Shown: piece after piece, positions 47,953-55,189 of the stretch
How positions within the stretch are numbered: the stretch's first letter is position 1
How the letters are laid out: each line of letters begins with the position of its first letter
From: Piscibacillus halophilus
Lineage (GTDB): Bacteria > Bacillota > Bacilli > Bacillales > Alkalibacillaceae
DNA: 64,000 nt
Reading direction: 5' to 3'
Assembly: GCF_900110685.1 (NCBI RefSeq)
Contig: NZ_FOES01000001.1
Coordinates: 173,086 to 237,085, forward strand
Notes under the pieces: generated by a model
The model's database searches: none
Seen by the model: the letters and a program-made list of their open reading frames with translations, nothing else
What the model was told of the DNA's origin: nothing
Made by a program: the position numbers and the translations under genes

Positions 47953-47990
47953 AAAAGCAATGAGTGTATCTCTTTACACTCATTGCTTTT
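47953..47990. terminator. Bidirectional terminator between the kinase gene and yneK
   Basis: AAAAGCAATGAGTGTA (47953-47968) and TACACTCATTGCTTTT (47975-47990) form a perfect 16-bp stem with a 6-nt loop. A-rich and T-rich flanks let it serve both convergent genes. The right arm contains the yneK stop codon. Confidence 0.93.
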
Positions 47991-48411
47991 CTAATAGGTG
48001 TTCATAAGGGGAGAAATCAATATTTTTTTCATTTAATCGCTTGATAAGGAATTTGTGATCACGTTTAGGCGTAGCAAGTATGTAACCCTCTATGATCGTA
48101 TCTAGTGTAATTTTTCTCTTCTTTTTCTGAAGCGCAACCTCACCAATTTTAGCCGCGATTTTTTGTTTAGCTACATCACGAAATAGTTGGGGAACAGGTT
48201 CTACGAGCTCATTTAATAACTTCTTTTCGTCTTCTCCCCACATGTGCAACGTTTGCTCAACATAGTATTCTTCCCAATCAATAATGGACTTCCCGTCGTC
48301 TTTTGGAAGTTTTTTAAGAAATTTTCGAAACATAAAGAAGCCACCAATCCCCAATAAGGTGATCATGATGAGGCCCCATAGTATCATTAAATATCCTACA
48401 GTTTCAGACAT
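47980..48411 (-). CDS. yneK: DUF2621 membrane protein YneK
   Basis: 143-residue protein with an N-terminal membrane helix (~5-27), a DDGKSIIDWEEYYV segment and a basic tail, matching DUF2621/YneK. Function unknown. The frame stays open upstream into the tRNA-Sec gene, but ATG 48411 gives the conserved N-terminus MSETVGYLM. The leader between tRNA and ATG is only 28 nt, so yneK and selC may share a transcript. Confidence 0.85.
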   Translation of the reverse strand: MSETVGYLMILWGLIMITLLGIGGFFMFRKFLKKLPKDDGKSIIDWEEYYVEQTLHMWGEDEKKLLNELVEPVPQLFRDVAKQKIAAKIGEVALQKKKRKITLDTIIEGYILATPKRDHKFLIKRLNEKNIDFSPYEHLLEKQ

Positions 48412-48439
48412 ATATTTCACTCTCTTTAATTCATTTAAA

Positions 48440-48536
48440 TGGCGGGACTGTGTGGGAATCGAACCCACCGAAGACGACACGCGTCTCCCAGGCGGTTTTG
48501 AAGACCGTGACAAGCACCAGCATTGTAACCAGCCCC
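48440..48536 (-). tRNA. selC: Selenocysteine tRNA, anticodon TCA
   Basis: 97-nt minus-strand gene with the features of bacterial tRNA-Sec. The anticodon loop CTTCAAA carries TCA, which reads UGA. A long variable arm has a 7-bp stem with one wobble (GGAGACG/CGTCTTC). The T-stem GTGGG/CCCAC encloses TTCGATT. The acceptor strand begins GGGGCTG and pairs with CAGTCCC, followed by discriminator G and an encoded CCA (48442-48440). The expected eighth acceptor pair would be G/A here. The D-arm has a short TGGT loop and one bulge. Its product is charged with Ser by SerRS and converted by SelA. Confidence 0.95.
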
Positions 48537-48548
48537 ATTTCTCTCATC

Positions 48549-48577
48549 ATTATAGAATGTTAAATAATAGAATACAA
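48549..48577 (-). promoter_or_regulatory. Promoter of selC
   Basis: On the minus strand TTGTAT (48577-48572) and TATAAT (48554-48549) are separated by 17 nt, ending 12 nt before the first base of the tRNA. This is a strong sigma-A promoter and probably also transcribes yneK. Confidence 0.8.
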
Positions 48578-48753
48578 GTCATAAGACAATGATAGATTAG
48601 TGCCACAAATGAATATTCTAAAAATTGTAATTATTATTAATTGTTTTTTTGCCTTTCAGACAATTATTGGTTAAAATAAGAATTGTGTAATAATGTGCAA
48701 AAGGTTTCATAAAGTTTTACTATATATGGTCGTTTTTTGGGGGGATTAATCGA

Positions 48754-49827
48754 ATGAAAAAACACTCGCTAATGGTTAATAAGGATGACCAATTTGAAGT
48801 TGACCAAGATATACTTACATCAGCATTTCAGTGGTTCGATAACCATTCAACGAATGTTAAACTGATTTTTGATGAGAATTATAAAATCGTTTATATATCT
48901 TATTCAGCAGAAATTATATTCGGATATACAAAAGATTGTTTATATGGCAGTCATTTGTTGGACTATGTAAGCGAGGATCACATAGACCTGATTAAAAAGA
49001 GTGTCAATTCATTAGGTTTCGACCGAGTCACAGTTGAAATAGCTTTTAAAAACAGTGATGGAAATACAGTGCATACCTCAACTCATCTAGGTAAAATTAT
49101 AGATAATCATAAAGGCAAGACTTACTATATTGGGATCATAAATGATATTTCGGAGTTAAAAACGGCCCGTAAAATGTTAATGAATTCCGAAAAACTATCA
49201 TCCGTTGGCCAGTTAGCTGCAAGTGTTGTTCACGAAATTAGGAATCCATTAACTTCTATTAAAGGTTTCTTACAATTACTAGAAAAAGATACACAAGAAC
49301 AAAAAGTTTATTTTGATATCATGACTGAAGAAATTGAGAAGATTGAATCTATTACTTCTGAATTATTATACATAGCAAAACCTTCACCAAATAAGGTGCA
49401 AAATGAAGATTTAACAACCATTATAAAAGAAGTATGTTTATTGATGAGGTCACAAGCTCGGTTAAATGAAATCAGTATTGAGTTTATATCTGAAGAAGAA
49501 CAATATCATCTCAACTGTGATCGGTCTCAAATTAAACAAGTCTTTATCAATTTAATTAAGAACGCAATTGAAGCGATGAAAGAACCTGGAACCATCCAAG
49601 TGAAAGTATACCAAGATGACGTTTTAACAGTAGATGTCATAGATGAAGGTGAAGGCGTTCCTGTTGAACTTAAAGATCGAATAGGAGAACCCTTTCTTTC
49701 TACTAAGGAAAAAGGAACTGGTTTAGGTTTAATGGTAACTAAACAAATTTTAGACAAGCATCATGCTTCACTAAGTGTACTCGATAACGAAGAAAATGGT
49801 AGCATTTTCAGAATTAGATTTTATTGA
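48754..49827 (+). CDS. Soluble PAS-domain histidine kinase (sporulation-kinase-like)
   Basis: 357 residues without a membrane helix. One PAS domain (~30-140) is followed by HisKA with the phospho-His in VVHEIRNPLTS and a HATPase domain (NLIKNAIEAM, DEGEGVP, GTGLGLMVT). This arrangement resembles the Kin kinases that feed the Spo0A phosphorelay. No response regulator is adjacent. selB starts 16 nt after its stop, so both are likely one transcript. The signal sensed is unknown. Confidence 0.85.
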   Translation: MKKHSLMVNKDDQFEVDQDILTSAFQWFDNHSTNVKLIFDENYKIVYISYSAEIIFGYTKDCLYGSHLLDYVSEDHIDLIKKSVNSLGFDRVTVEIAFKNSDGNTVHTSTHLGKIIDNHKGKTYYIGIINDISELKTARKMLMNSEKLSSVGQLAASVVHEIRNPLTSIKGFLQLLEKDTQEQKVYFDIMTEEIEKIESITSELLYIAKPSPNKVQNEDLTTIIKEVCLLMRSQARLNEISIEFISEEEQYHLNCDRSQIKQVFINLIKNAIEAMKEPGTIQVKVYQDDVLTVDVIDEGEGVPVELKDRIGEPFLSTKEKGTGLGLMVTKQILDKHHASLSVLDNEENGSIFRIRFY

Positions 49828-49843
49828 TAGTTGGTGTAACGAC

Positions 49844-51709
49844 ATGAAGAAACGGCATTTTACTATTGGAATGGCTGGGCACATAGACCATGGAAAAACA
49901 GAATTAGTAAAAGCACTGACTAATATTGATACAGATCGATTAAAAGAAGAAAAAGAACGTAGAATATCAATAGAGTTAGGCTATGCCCCTTTATTTGAAA
50001 CCGATGATTTAGATGTATCGATTATTGATGTACCGGGACATGAAAAGTTTATTAGACAAATGATTGCTGGTGTCACATCAATAGATTTGACGATATTAGC
50101 TATTGCAGCAGATGAAGGTGTCATGCCACAAACTTTAGAGCATTTAGATATTTTGAATCATCTAAAAGTCAGTAATGGCATCATCGTCATGACTAAAATA
50201 ACTAAAGCAGATGAAGAATTAAGAAACATTGTGAGAGAGGATATATTAGAAGCTACAAAAGGGACCGTATTTGAAGGAGAACCTATCTTTGAAGTTGATT
50301 CAATGACTCTTAATGGGATTGATCCTTTAAAACAAAACCTTCTAGAACGATTAGCTAAGATAGAGCCGAAATCACATCGAGGATCCTTGTTTTTACCAGT
50401 TGACCAAAGCTTTCACTTACATGGTATAGGTACGATTGTAAGAGGAACGATTGCAAACGGGAGCATTGATGTAGATCGCCCCGTTTATTTAATGCCTGAA
50501 GGTAAGAAAGTACAAATTAAAAGCATTCATCATTTTAATCACTCTGTTCAATCGGCTTTTGCTGGACAACGTGCGGCTATTGCTCTAAATAATGTTGAGT
50601 TAGATGAAGTTAAGCGTGGAACGGTATTAACGGATTATAAATGGGCAAAAGCTTCCGATCGAATTGATATCGAACTTAACGTTAGTTCTCTTTTACAGTC
50701 AACGATTAAGCAAAGGTCTCCAATCAAATTACATACTGGGACGAGTGAAGTTTATGGAAGGATTATTTTCTTTGACCGTCATAAGCTAGAACCAAATTCA
50801 GAGATTATGTATGTTCAACTTCAATTAGATCAATCAATTTATGTTATGAAAGATCAACGATTCATCTTAAGGCGTGCAACTCCAGTTGAATTAATTGGTG
50901 GAGGGAAAATTATAGATCCGTTTGCTGAAAAACATTCACATACTCAGGAAACGATAGACGTTTTAAAGGAGAAAGCTTCCTTTAGTCCTGAGGAGTATGC
51001 ATTAAGCTTAATTGAACAGCAACCTGGTTCTACTTTAAATGATTTAGGAGAACTCGTTACTAAAGAAAACCTCCATCAATTAATTCATCAAAAGCAAGTT
51101 ATTAAACTTGAGAATCTGTTATTTACGAAACAATATATAGAATCTATCGAGTCATCTCTTGTTCAAATATTAAAAACGTTTCATGAGCAGCATCCATTAC
51201 TACTTGGGGAAGACAAATCAGAAATTATGTCAAAATTATCCTTGAAGACAGGTGAAGGAAAATTATTATTTGATTACTTCATTAACCAAGGTCTCATTAA
51301 ACAAAATCAACATTTTATTAGTTTAAATACATTCGAAGTCAATCTTTCATCAGATCAACAACGGAAATTAAATAGTATTTTAGATGAATTAAAGCGGGAT
51401 GACCTAAAGGTAGAATCCATTCATCATTATTTAAGTCATCAAAAGATAAACGATATAGACGAGTGGATTAAGTTTTTAATTCAACATAATTATATTGTTT
51501 CCTTAACAGATGAGTTATTTGTAGAACGTAATGTTTTTGAAGATGCAATAAAGCGATTAAGAGTAGAAACTGGTGATGAGTTTGAAGTGAAAGAGGCAAA
51601 GGGTGTATTAGAGCTTTCTCGCAAATATATCATCCCTTTTTTAGAAAAACTGGATAAACTTCAGTATACACGTCGATTTGAGAATATAAGAAAGTGGTTA
51701 GTCAACTAA
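49844..51709 (+). CDS. selB: Selenocysteine-specific elongation factor SelB
   Basis: 621-residue translation GTPase that brings Sec-tRNA to UGA codons followed by a SECIS hairpin. G1 is [10 protein letters not shown]3 is DVPGHE, and an EF-Tu-like core (~1-340) is followed by the SelB-specific C-terminal winged-helix repeats (~380-621) that bind SECIS RNA. ATG 49844 gives the conserved N-terminus; the frame is open upstream into the kinase gene. The ribosome site is weak (GGTG), consistent with coupling to the upstream kinase gene. Confidence 0.95.
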   Translation: MKKRHFTIGMAGHIDHGKTELVKALTNIDTDRLKEEKERRISIELGYAPLFETDDLDVSIIDVPGHEKFIRQMIAGVTSIDLTILAIAADEGVMPQTLEHLDILNHLKVSNGIIVMTKITKADEELRNIVREDILEATKGTVFEGEPIFEVDSMTLNGIDPLKQNLLERLAKIEPKSHRGSLFLPVDQSFHLHGIGTIVRGTIANGSIDVDRPVYLMPEGKKVQIKSIHHFNHSVQSAFAGQRAAIALNNVELDEVKRGTVLTDYKWAKASDRIDIELNVSSLLQSTIKQRSPIKLHTGTSEVYGRIIFFDRHKLEPNSEIMYVQLQLDQSIYVMKDQRFILRRATPVELIGGGKIIDPFAEKHSHTQETIDVLKEKASFSPEEYALSLIEQQPGSTLNDLGELVTKENLHQLIHQKQVIKLENLLFTKQYIESIESSLVQILKTFHEQHPLLLGEDKSEIMSKLSLKTGEGKLLFDYFINQGLIKQNQHFISLNTFEVNLSSDQQRKLNSILDELKRDDLKVESIHHYLSHQKINDIDEWIKFLIQHNYIVSLTDELFVERNVFEDAIKRLRVETGDEFEVKEAKGVLELSRKYIIPFLEKLDKLQYTRRFENIRKWLVN

Positions 51710-51844
51710 TAAAATCAAAAATTTATTAAGGCGTAATTCGCACCTCATTTTTAATGAGATAGGGAGTTGAAAATATTTTATAGATACGCTACTATAGTTG
51801 CGTTAATTTTCAGAATTCTGTACGCCATACAAATGAGGTGTTTT

Positions 51845-52825
51845 ATGAGCGGGTATACTCCATTAATTAAAGGTAAATCAAGTATTAGTGTTCTAGAGAG
51901 TGTAACTTTAGGTGATTTGAAACAATGGATTTTAATTAGGGGTGAGGACATTAGTAGTCCTATTGTTTTATGCCTTCATGGTGGACCAGGTAATGCACAA
52001 ATAGGTTGGGCGCCAAATTTTCAATCCAAATTAGAAAAAAACTTTATTGTTGTTAATTGGGATCAACGTGGTGCGGGCCTTTCATATTATGACGATTTAA
52101 ATAAAGAATCAATGAATATAAAACAGTTTATTCATGATGCGTACGATCTATCCAAATACTTAGTACAAAGGTTTAATAAACGTAAAATATTTATTGTGGG
52201 TCATTCTTGGGGAACTATTATTGGAATGTCATTAATACAAAAGTACCCTGAGTTATTTCATGCTTATATTGGTGTAGGGCAGAGCGTACATTTACAACGT
52301 GGAGAGTCTTTAAGCTATGATTTCACGCTAGAACAAGCAAAAACAAATAATATAGATGAGGCAATACAAGAATTAACTGAGATTGGGAAACCCCCATATA
52401 AAGATATGATTAAAGGGTTATCTACTCAAAGAAAATGGCTAAATTATTTTGGTGGAGTTGTAGCAAACGATCGAGATTTTTTTAGTAAGCTCGGAGATTT
52501 AATTCAAGAAAGGCCAGAGTATAACGAAAATGATCTCAAAAGACTACAAGAAGGAAACTCTTTTTCTCTTAAAACTATGTGGGCGGAGGTCTTAGAGGTT
52601 AATCTATTGAAACAAATTAAGGACGTAAAGGTTCCTGTTTATTTTTTGATGGGTGAATTTGATTATAATACTCCAAATCAATTAGTAAAAGAATTTTATA
52701 AATCCTTAAAAGCCCCTTATAAAGAAATGGTCTATTTTAATGGATTATCACATAATATACCATTTGAAGATCCAGACTTATTTCATCACACACTTTATAA
52801 TATCTCTCTTCAATATAATGAGTAG
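51845..52825 (+). CDS. Alpha/beta hydrolase, proline-iminopeptidase-like
   Basis: 326-residue alpha/beta hydrolase. The oxyanion motif HGGPGNAQ, nucleophile elbow GHSWG, an acid region MGEFDYNTP and the catalytic histidine in LSHNIPFE are all present. ATG 51845 with GAGGTG upstream is preferred to the TTG at 51767, which overlaps its only possible ribosome site. It lies between selB and selD but has no obvious link with selenium. Substrate unknown. Confidence 0.8.
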   Translation: MSGYTPLIKGKSSISVLESVTLGDLKQWILIRGEDISSPIVLCLHGGPGNAQIGWAPNFQSKLEKNFIVVNWDQRGAGLSYYDDLNKESMNIKQFIHDAYDLSKYLVQRFNKRKIFIVGHSWGTIIGMSLIQKYPELFHAYIGVGQSVHLQRGESLSYDFTLEQAKTNNIDEAIQELTEIGKPPYKDMIKGLSTQRKWLNYFGGVVANDRDFFSKLGDLIQERPEYNENDLKRLQEGNSFSLKTMWAEVLEVNLLKQIKDVKVPVYFLMGEFDYNTPNQLVKEFYKSLKAPYKEMVYFNGLSHNIPFEDPDLFHHTLYNISLQYNE

Positions 52826-52981
52826 AGGAAGCCTGATTCCTTCTATTATACTTATTTATACCTATAGGTTAATGTTTTTTGTTATTTGTCATATAAGGAT
52901 GTAATAGATTTACTCTCTAAAAATGGTGCTGTTAATTAGGGAATAATCCCCCTCTCAAAACTCTTTATATCAACATCAACA

Positions 52982-53025
52982 AAAACAAACACTCTAATTC
53001 ACTTATGGATTAGAGTGTTTGTTTT
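52982..53025. terminator. Bidirectional terminator between hydrolase gene and selD
   Basis: AAAACAAACACTCTAAT (52982-52998) and ATTAGAGTGTTTGTTTT (53009-53025) form a perfect 17-bp stem with a 10-nt loop, with A-rich and T-rich flanks suited to convergent genes. Otherwise nothing was recognised in the 265-nt gap 52826-53090. Confidence 0.93.
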
Positions 53026-53090
53026 GAAGTTTACTTGGTTTTTGCAATTCAAAAATGACCTAATTAGAGTTAAATCCAGATGTTTTTTGA

Positions 53091-54137
53091 TCAGTAAACA
53101 GATATCGTATGCTCACGTTTTTCTGTTACCTTCCCAATAATCGATGCAGGCTCTCCAAACTCTTTAATGTATTGTTCAGCTTCTGATTCTCTCATTGATA
53201 TTAATAACCCTCCAGAAGTGATGGCATCAGATAATATTAATTGGTCTATTTGGTCAAATGCGGGATCAAAAGATACGTTTTGACTCAACCATTTTAAATT
53301 TGCTTTTGAACCACCAGGGATCGATCCCTTTTCTGCTAACTTTTTAGTTCCATGAATAACAGGAACATCTTGATAGGATATTTCCAAACTAACTTGGCTA
53401 CCCTTAGCCATCTCATAGGCGTGACCCAGTAAACCAAACCCAGTTACATCTGTACAAGCATGTACATCATGCTGCTGAAATAATTGACTTGCTTTTCTAT
53501 TTAGCATGGTCATCCATTTTATAGCAAGTTCTGATATGTCACTTGGGGCTAGCCCTTTTTTAATCGCAGTTGTGATGATACCAATTCCAATTGGCTTTGT
53601 TAATACTAAAACATCACCAACTTCTGCTTGATCATTTCGTACAATCTGATTTGGATGTGCAAGCCCAGTTACAGACAATCCAAATTTCGGTTCATCATCG
53701 TCAATTGAATGTCCTCCAATGATCGAACCTCCTGCTTCATGAACTTTATCTTCAGCACCTTGTAAAATTTGAGCTAAAATATCACTACCATATTTTTTAA
53801 CCGAGAAACCGACGATGTTTAGGGCTGTTTTCACTTCAGCACCCATCGCATAAACATCGCTCAATGCGTTTGCAGCCGCAATTTGGCCAAATGTGTATGG
53901 ATCATCTACAATAGGGGTAAAATAATCAACAGTTTGGACTAGAGCTATATCGTCGGTTAATAAGTAAATTCCAGCATCATCAGAATGATTTTGACTAAAA
54001 AGAACGTTTTGATCTTTTTGATGTGTTTGAACCTGACTCAAAACTTGAGTCAATTCGCTCGGGGCGAGTTTACATCCTCAACCAGCTTTTGAAGATAGAG
54101 AAGTTAATTTTAAAATCTCTTCTTGATCTCGACTCAA
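53091..54137 (-). CDS. selD: Selenide, water dikinase SelD, itself a selenoprotein (Sec20)
   Basis: 348-residue enzyme that makes selenophosphate, the selenium donor for Sec synthesis, from selenide and ATP. The frame contains one TGA, codon 20 (54080-54078), in K-A-G-U-G-C-K, exactly where E. coli SelD has its essential Cys17 (GAGCGCK). Reading through as Sec restores the full family length; stopping would leave 19 residues, and ordinary ORF calling begins at a later TTG. TTG 54137 is the start, with AGGGGGTG 6 nt upstream. GGHSIDDDEPKFGLSVTG, the Mg-ATP segment, is intact. A SECIS-like hairpin follows the TGA by 33 nt. Confidence 0.93.
54035..54051 (-). promoter_or_regulatory. SECIS element of selD
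   Basis: On the minus strand GACTCAA-GTT-TTGAGTC is a perfect 7-bp stem (extendable by one A-T pair and one wobble) with a 3-nt loop that begins with G-U. The loop starts 33 nt after the UGA of codon 20, inside the 16-37 nt window described for bacterial SECIS elements. It lies within the coding sequence, as expected for bacteria. Confidence 0.75.
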
Positions 54138-54167
54138 ATTATTCACCCCCTTAGGTTATATAATGTC

Positions 54168-54196
54168 ATTATACTAAAGTAGTTAAAAGTTGAAAA
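54168..54196 (-). promoter_or_regulatory. Promoter of selD
   Basis: On the minus strand TTTTCA (54196-54191) and TATAAT (54173-54168) are 17 nt apart, giving a leader of about 25 nt. Its -35 hexamer shares five bases with the divergent rdx promoter. Confidence 0.55.
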
Positions 54197-54218
54197 AGTA
54201 AAACTCTTTTAATATTCT
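54190..54218 (+). promoter_or_regulatory. Promoter of the rdx selenoprotein gene
   Basis: TTGAAA (54190-54195) and TATTCT (54213-54218) have a 17-nt spacer. The -35 overlaps that of the divergent selD promoter, so the two genes may compete for polymerase or share a regulator. Confidence 0.55.
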
Positions 54219-54247
54219 AATAATAGAAATGATAGGAGGTAATACGG

Positions 54248-54499
54248 ATGAGTTACAAAGTATCAATTGAGTTCTGTATGATGTGAAACTACGCACCTAA
54301 AGCTGCGAGTCTCGCAGAAAGTTTATTTTCAGAGTTTCGACATACTATCACAGAAATGACCTTAACACCTTCATCTGGAGGAGCTTTTGAAGTTTTAGTG
54401 GATGGTGAAAAAGTTTACTCGAAACTGGATACTGGGGTATTTCCTGACAGTGATGAGATAATAGAACGACTTAAAGAAAAGGAAGAAAGTACGCGATAA
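54248..54499 (+). CDS. SelW-like Rdx-family selenoprotein (CxxU)
   Basis: 83-residue thioredoxin-like protein of the SelW/SelT/SelH (Rdx) family, absent from normal ORF calls because codon 13 is TGA (54284-54286). Reading it as Sec gives C-M-M-U at residues 10-13, the redox motif of the family, followed by NYAPKAASLAE and the conserved GGAFEVLVDGEKVYSKLDTG segment. AGGAGGT lies 7 nt before the ATG. A SECIS-like hairpin follows the TGA, a promoter precedes and a strong terminator follows, so it is a complete single gene. The substrate is unknown; a thiol-redox role is inferred from the family. Confidence 0.92.
54303..54317 (+). promoter_or_regulatory. SECIS element of the rdx selenoprotein gene
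   Basis: CTGCGA-GTC-TCGCAG is a perfect 6-bp stem with a 3-nt loop starting G-U. The loop begins 22 nt after the UGA, in the usual bacterial range, and the stem is GC-rich in an AT-rich gene. Its shape matches the selD element. Confidence 0.78.
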
Positions 54500-54514
54500 A
54501 TGCTGTTAAACTGT

Positions 54515-54546
54515 AGGCTGTCGAACAACCTTCGACAGCCTTTTTC
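54515..54546 (+). terminator. Terminator after the rdx gene
   Basis: AGGCTGTCGAA (54515-54525) and TTCGACAGCCT (54531-54541) form a perfect 11-bp stem with a 5-nt loop followed by TTTT. Confidence 0.92.
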
Positions 54547-54616
54547 ATAACGATTTAAATTCCAATAAATTCATAATCTCAGTTATTGATAGAGATTAAA
54601 AGGGGAGAAACATATT

Positions 54617-55138
54617 GTGAATGAGCTAGTCATTTATCCTAAAAGAGGAAGAATGATAGGTTTTGGAATTTTGTCCTTGCTTTTTGTTATTTTAGGTATC
54701 ATTTTTTATAATGTAGGGTTAATTGAAGATGATCTAACACTTACGGTTATTGGTTTCCTCTTAGTTTTAATTTTTGGCTTTTGCTTGTTTTATTACATAA
54801 AAGTTTTAATAAAACGTAAACCTGCATTAATTATTTCGGATGAAGGAATAAGTGATTACTCTAGTTATTTAGGGCCTGGATTAATAAGATGGGATGAGAT
54901 CGAAGGTTTCGAGTTTGTTAGGTTTGGTAGTCAACAATTTCTTGGAATTTATACAAAAGACCCGGAATTAATTATTAACCGTGCTTCTGGATTGAGGCGA
55001 GTAATTAATCGTATGAATAAGGGCTTGATTAATACTCAAGTTAATATAATGGTTAAAAACCTTGATTGTTCATCAGAAGATTTGGTTGAGACGATTAATA
55101 GTTATTTTGTAAATAAAGAAAACAATGAATACGTATGA
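54617..55138 (+). CDS. STM3941-like two-helix membrane protein
   Basis: 173 residues: two adjacent membrane helices (~13-32 and ~40-62), then a cytoplasmic domain resembling a PH-like fold (ALIISDEGISDYSSYLGPG, IRWDEIEGF) as in the STM3941 family. Starts at GTG with AGGGGAG 9 nt upstream. Function unknown. It separates the rdx gene from selA and is probably co-transcribed with selA, 51 nt downstream. Confidence 0.65.
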   Translation: MNELVIYPKRGRMIGFGILSLLFVILGIIFYNVGLIEDDLTLTVIGFLLVLIFGFCLFYYIKVLIKRKPALIISDEGISDYSSYLGPGLIRWDEIEGFEFVRFGSQQFLGIYTKDPELIINRASGLRRVINRMNKGLINTQVNIMVKNLDCSSEDLVETINSYFVNKENNEYV

Positions 55139-55189
55139 GTTACTTTAATTAACTTGATTTTAAAAAATATACGAAAAGGAATATGATAA

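Noticed and set aside
48412..48513. N-terminal extension of YneK through the tRNA-Sec gene
   Set aside because: The open frame upstream of 48411 is the complement of tRNA sequence and has no family resemblance; it is a chance extension.
51767..51844. N-terminal extension of the alpha/beta hydrolase from TTG 51767
   Set aside because: The extension is hydrophobic and could look like a signal anchor, but the ribosome site would overlap the start, whereas ATG 51845 has GAGGTG correctly placed.
53091..54053. SelD annotated as a 320-residue protein starting at the TTG at 54053
   Set aside because: That start removes the catalytic residue and conserved N-terminus; a better TTG with strong ribosome site lies at 54137, with a Sec-type UGA between.
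54248..54499. The SelW-like gene as a pseudogene with a nonsense mutation
   Set aside because: The TGA falls exactly at the redox position, a SECIS-like hairpin follows, and a full Sec machinery is encoded alongside. The rest of the frame is intact.
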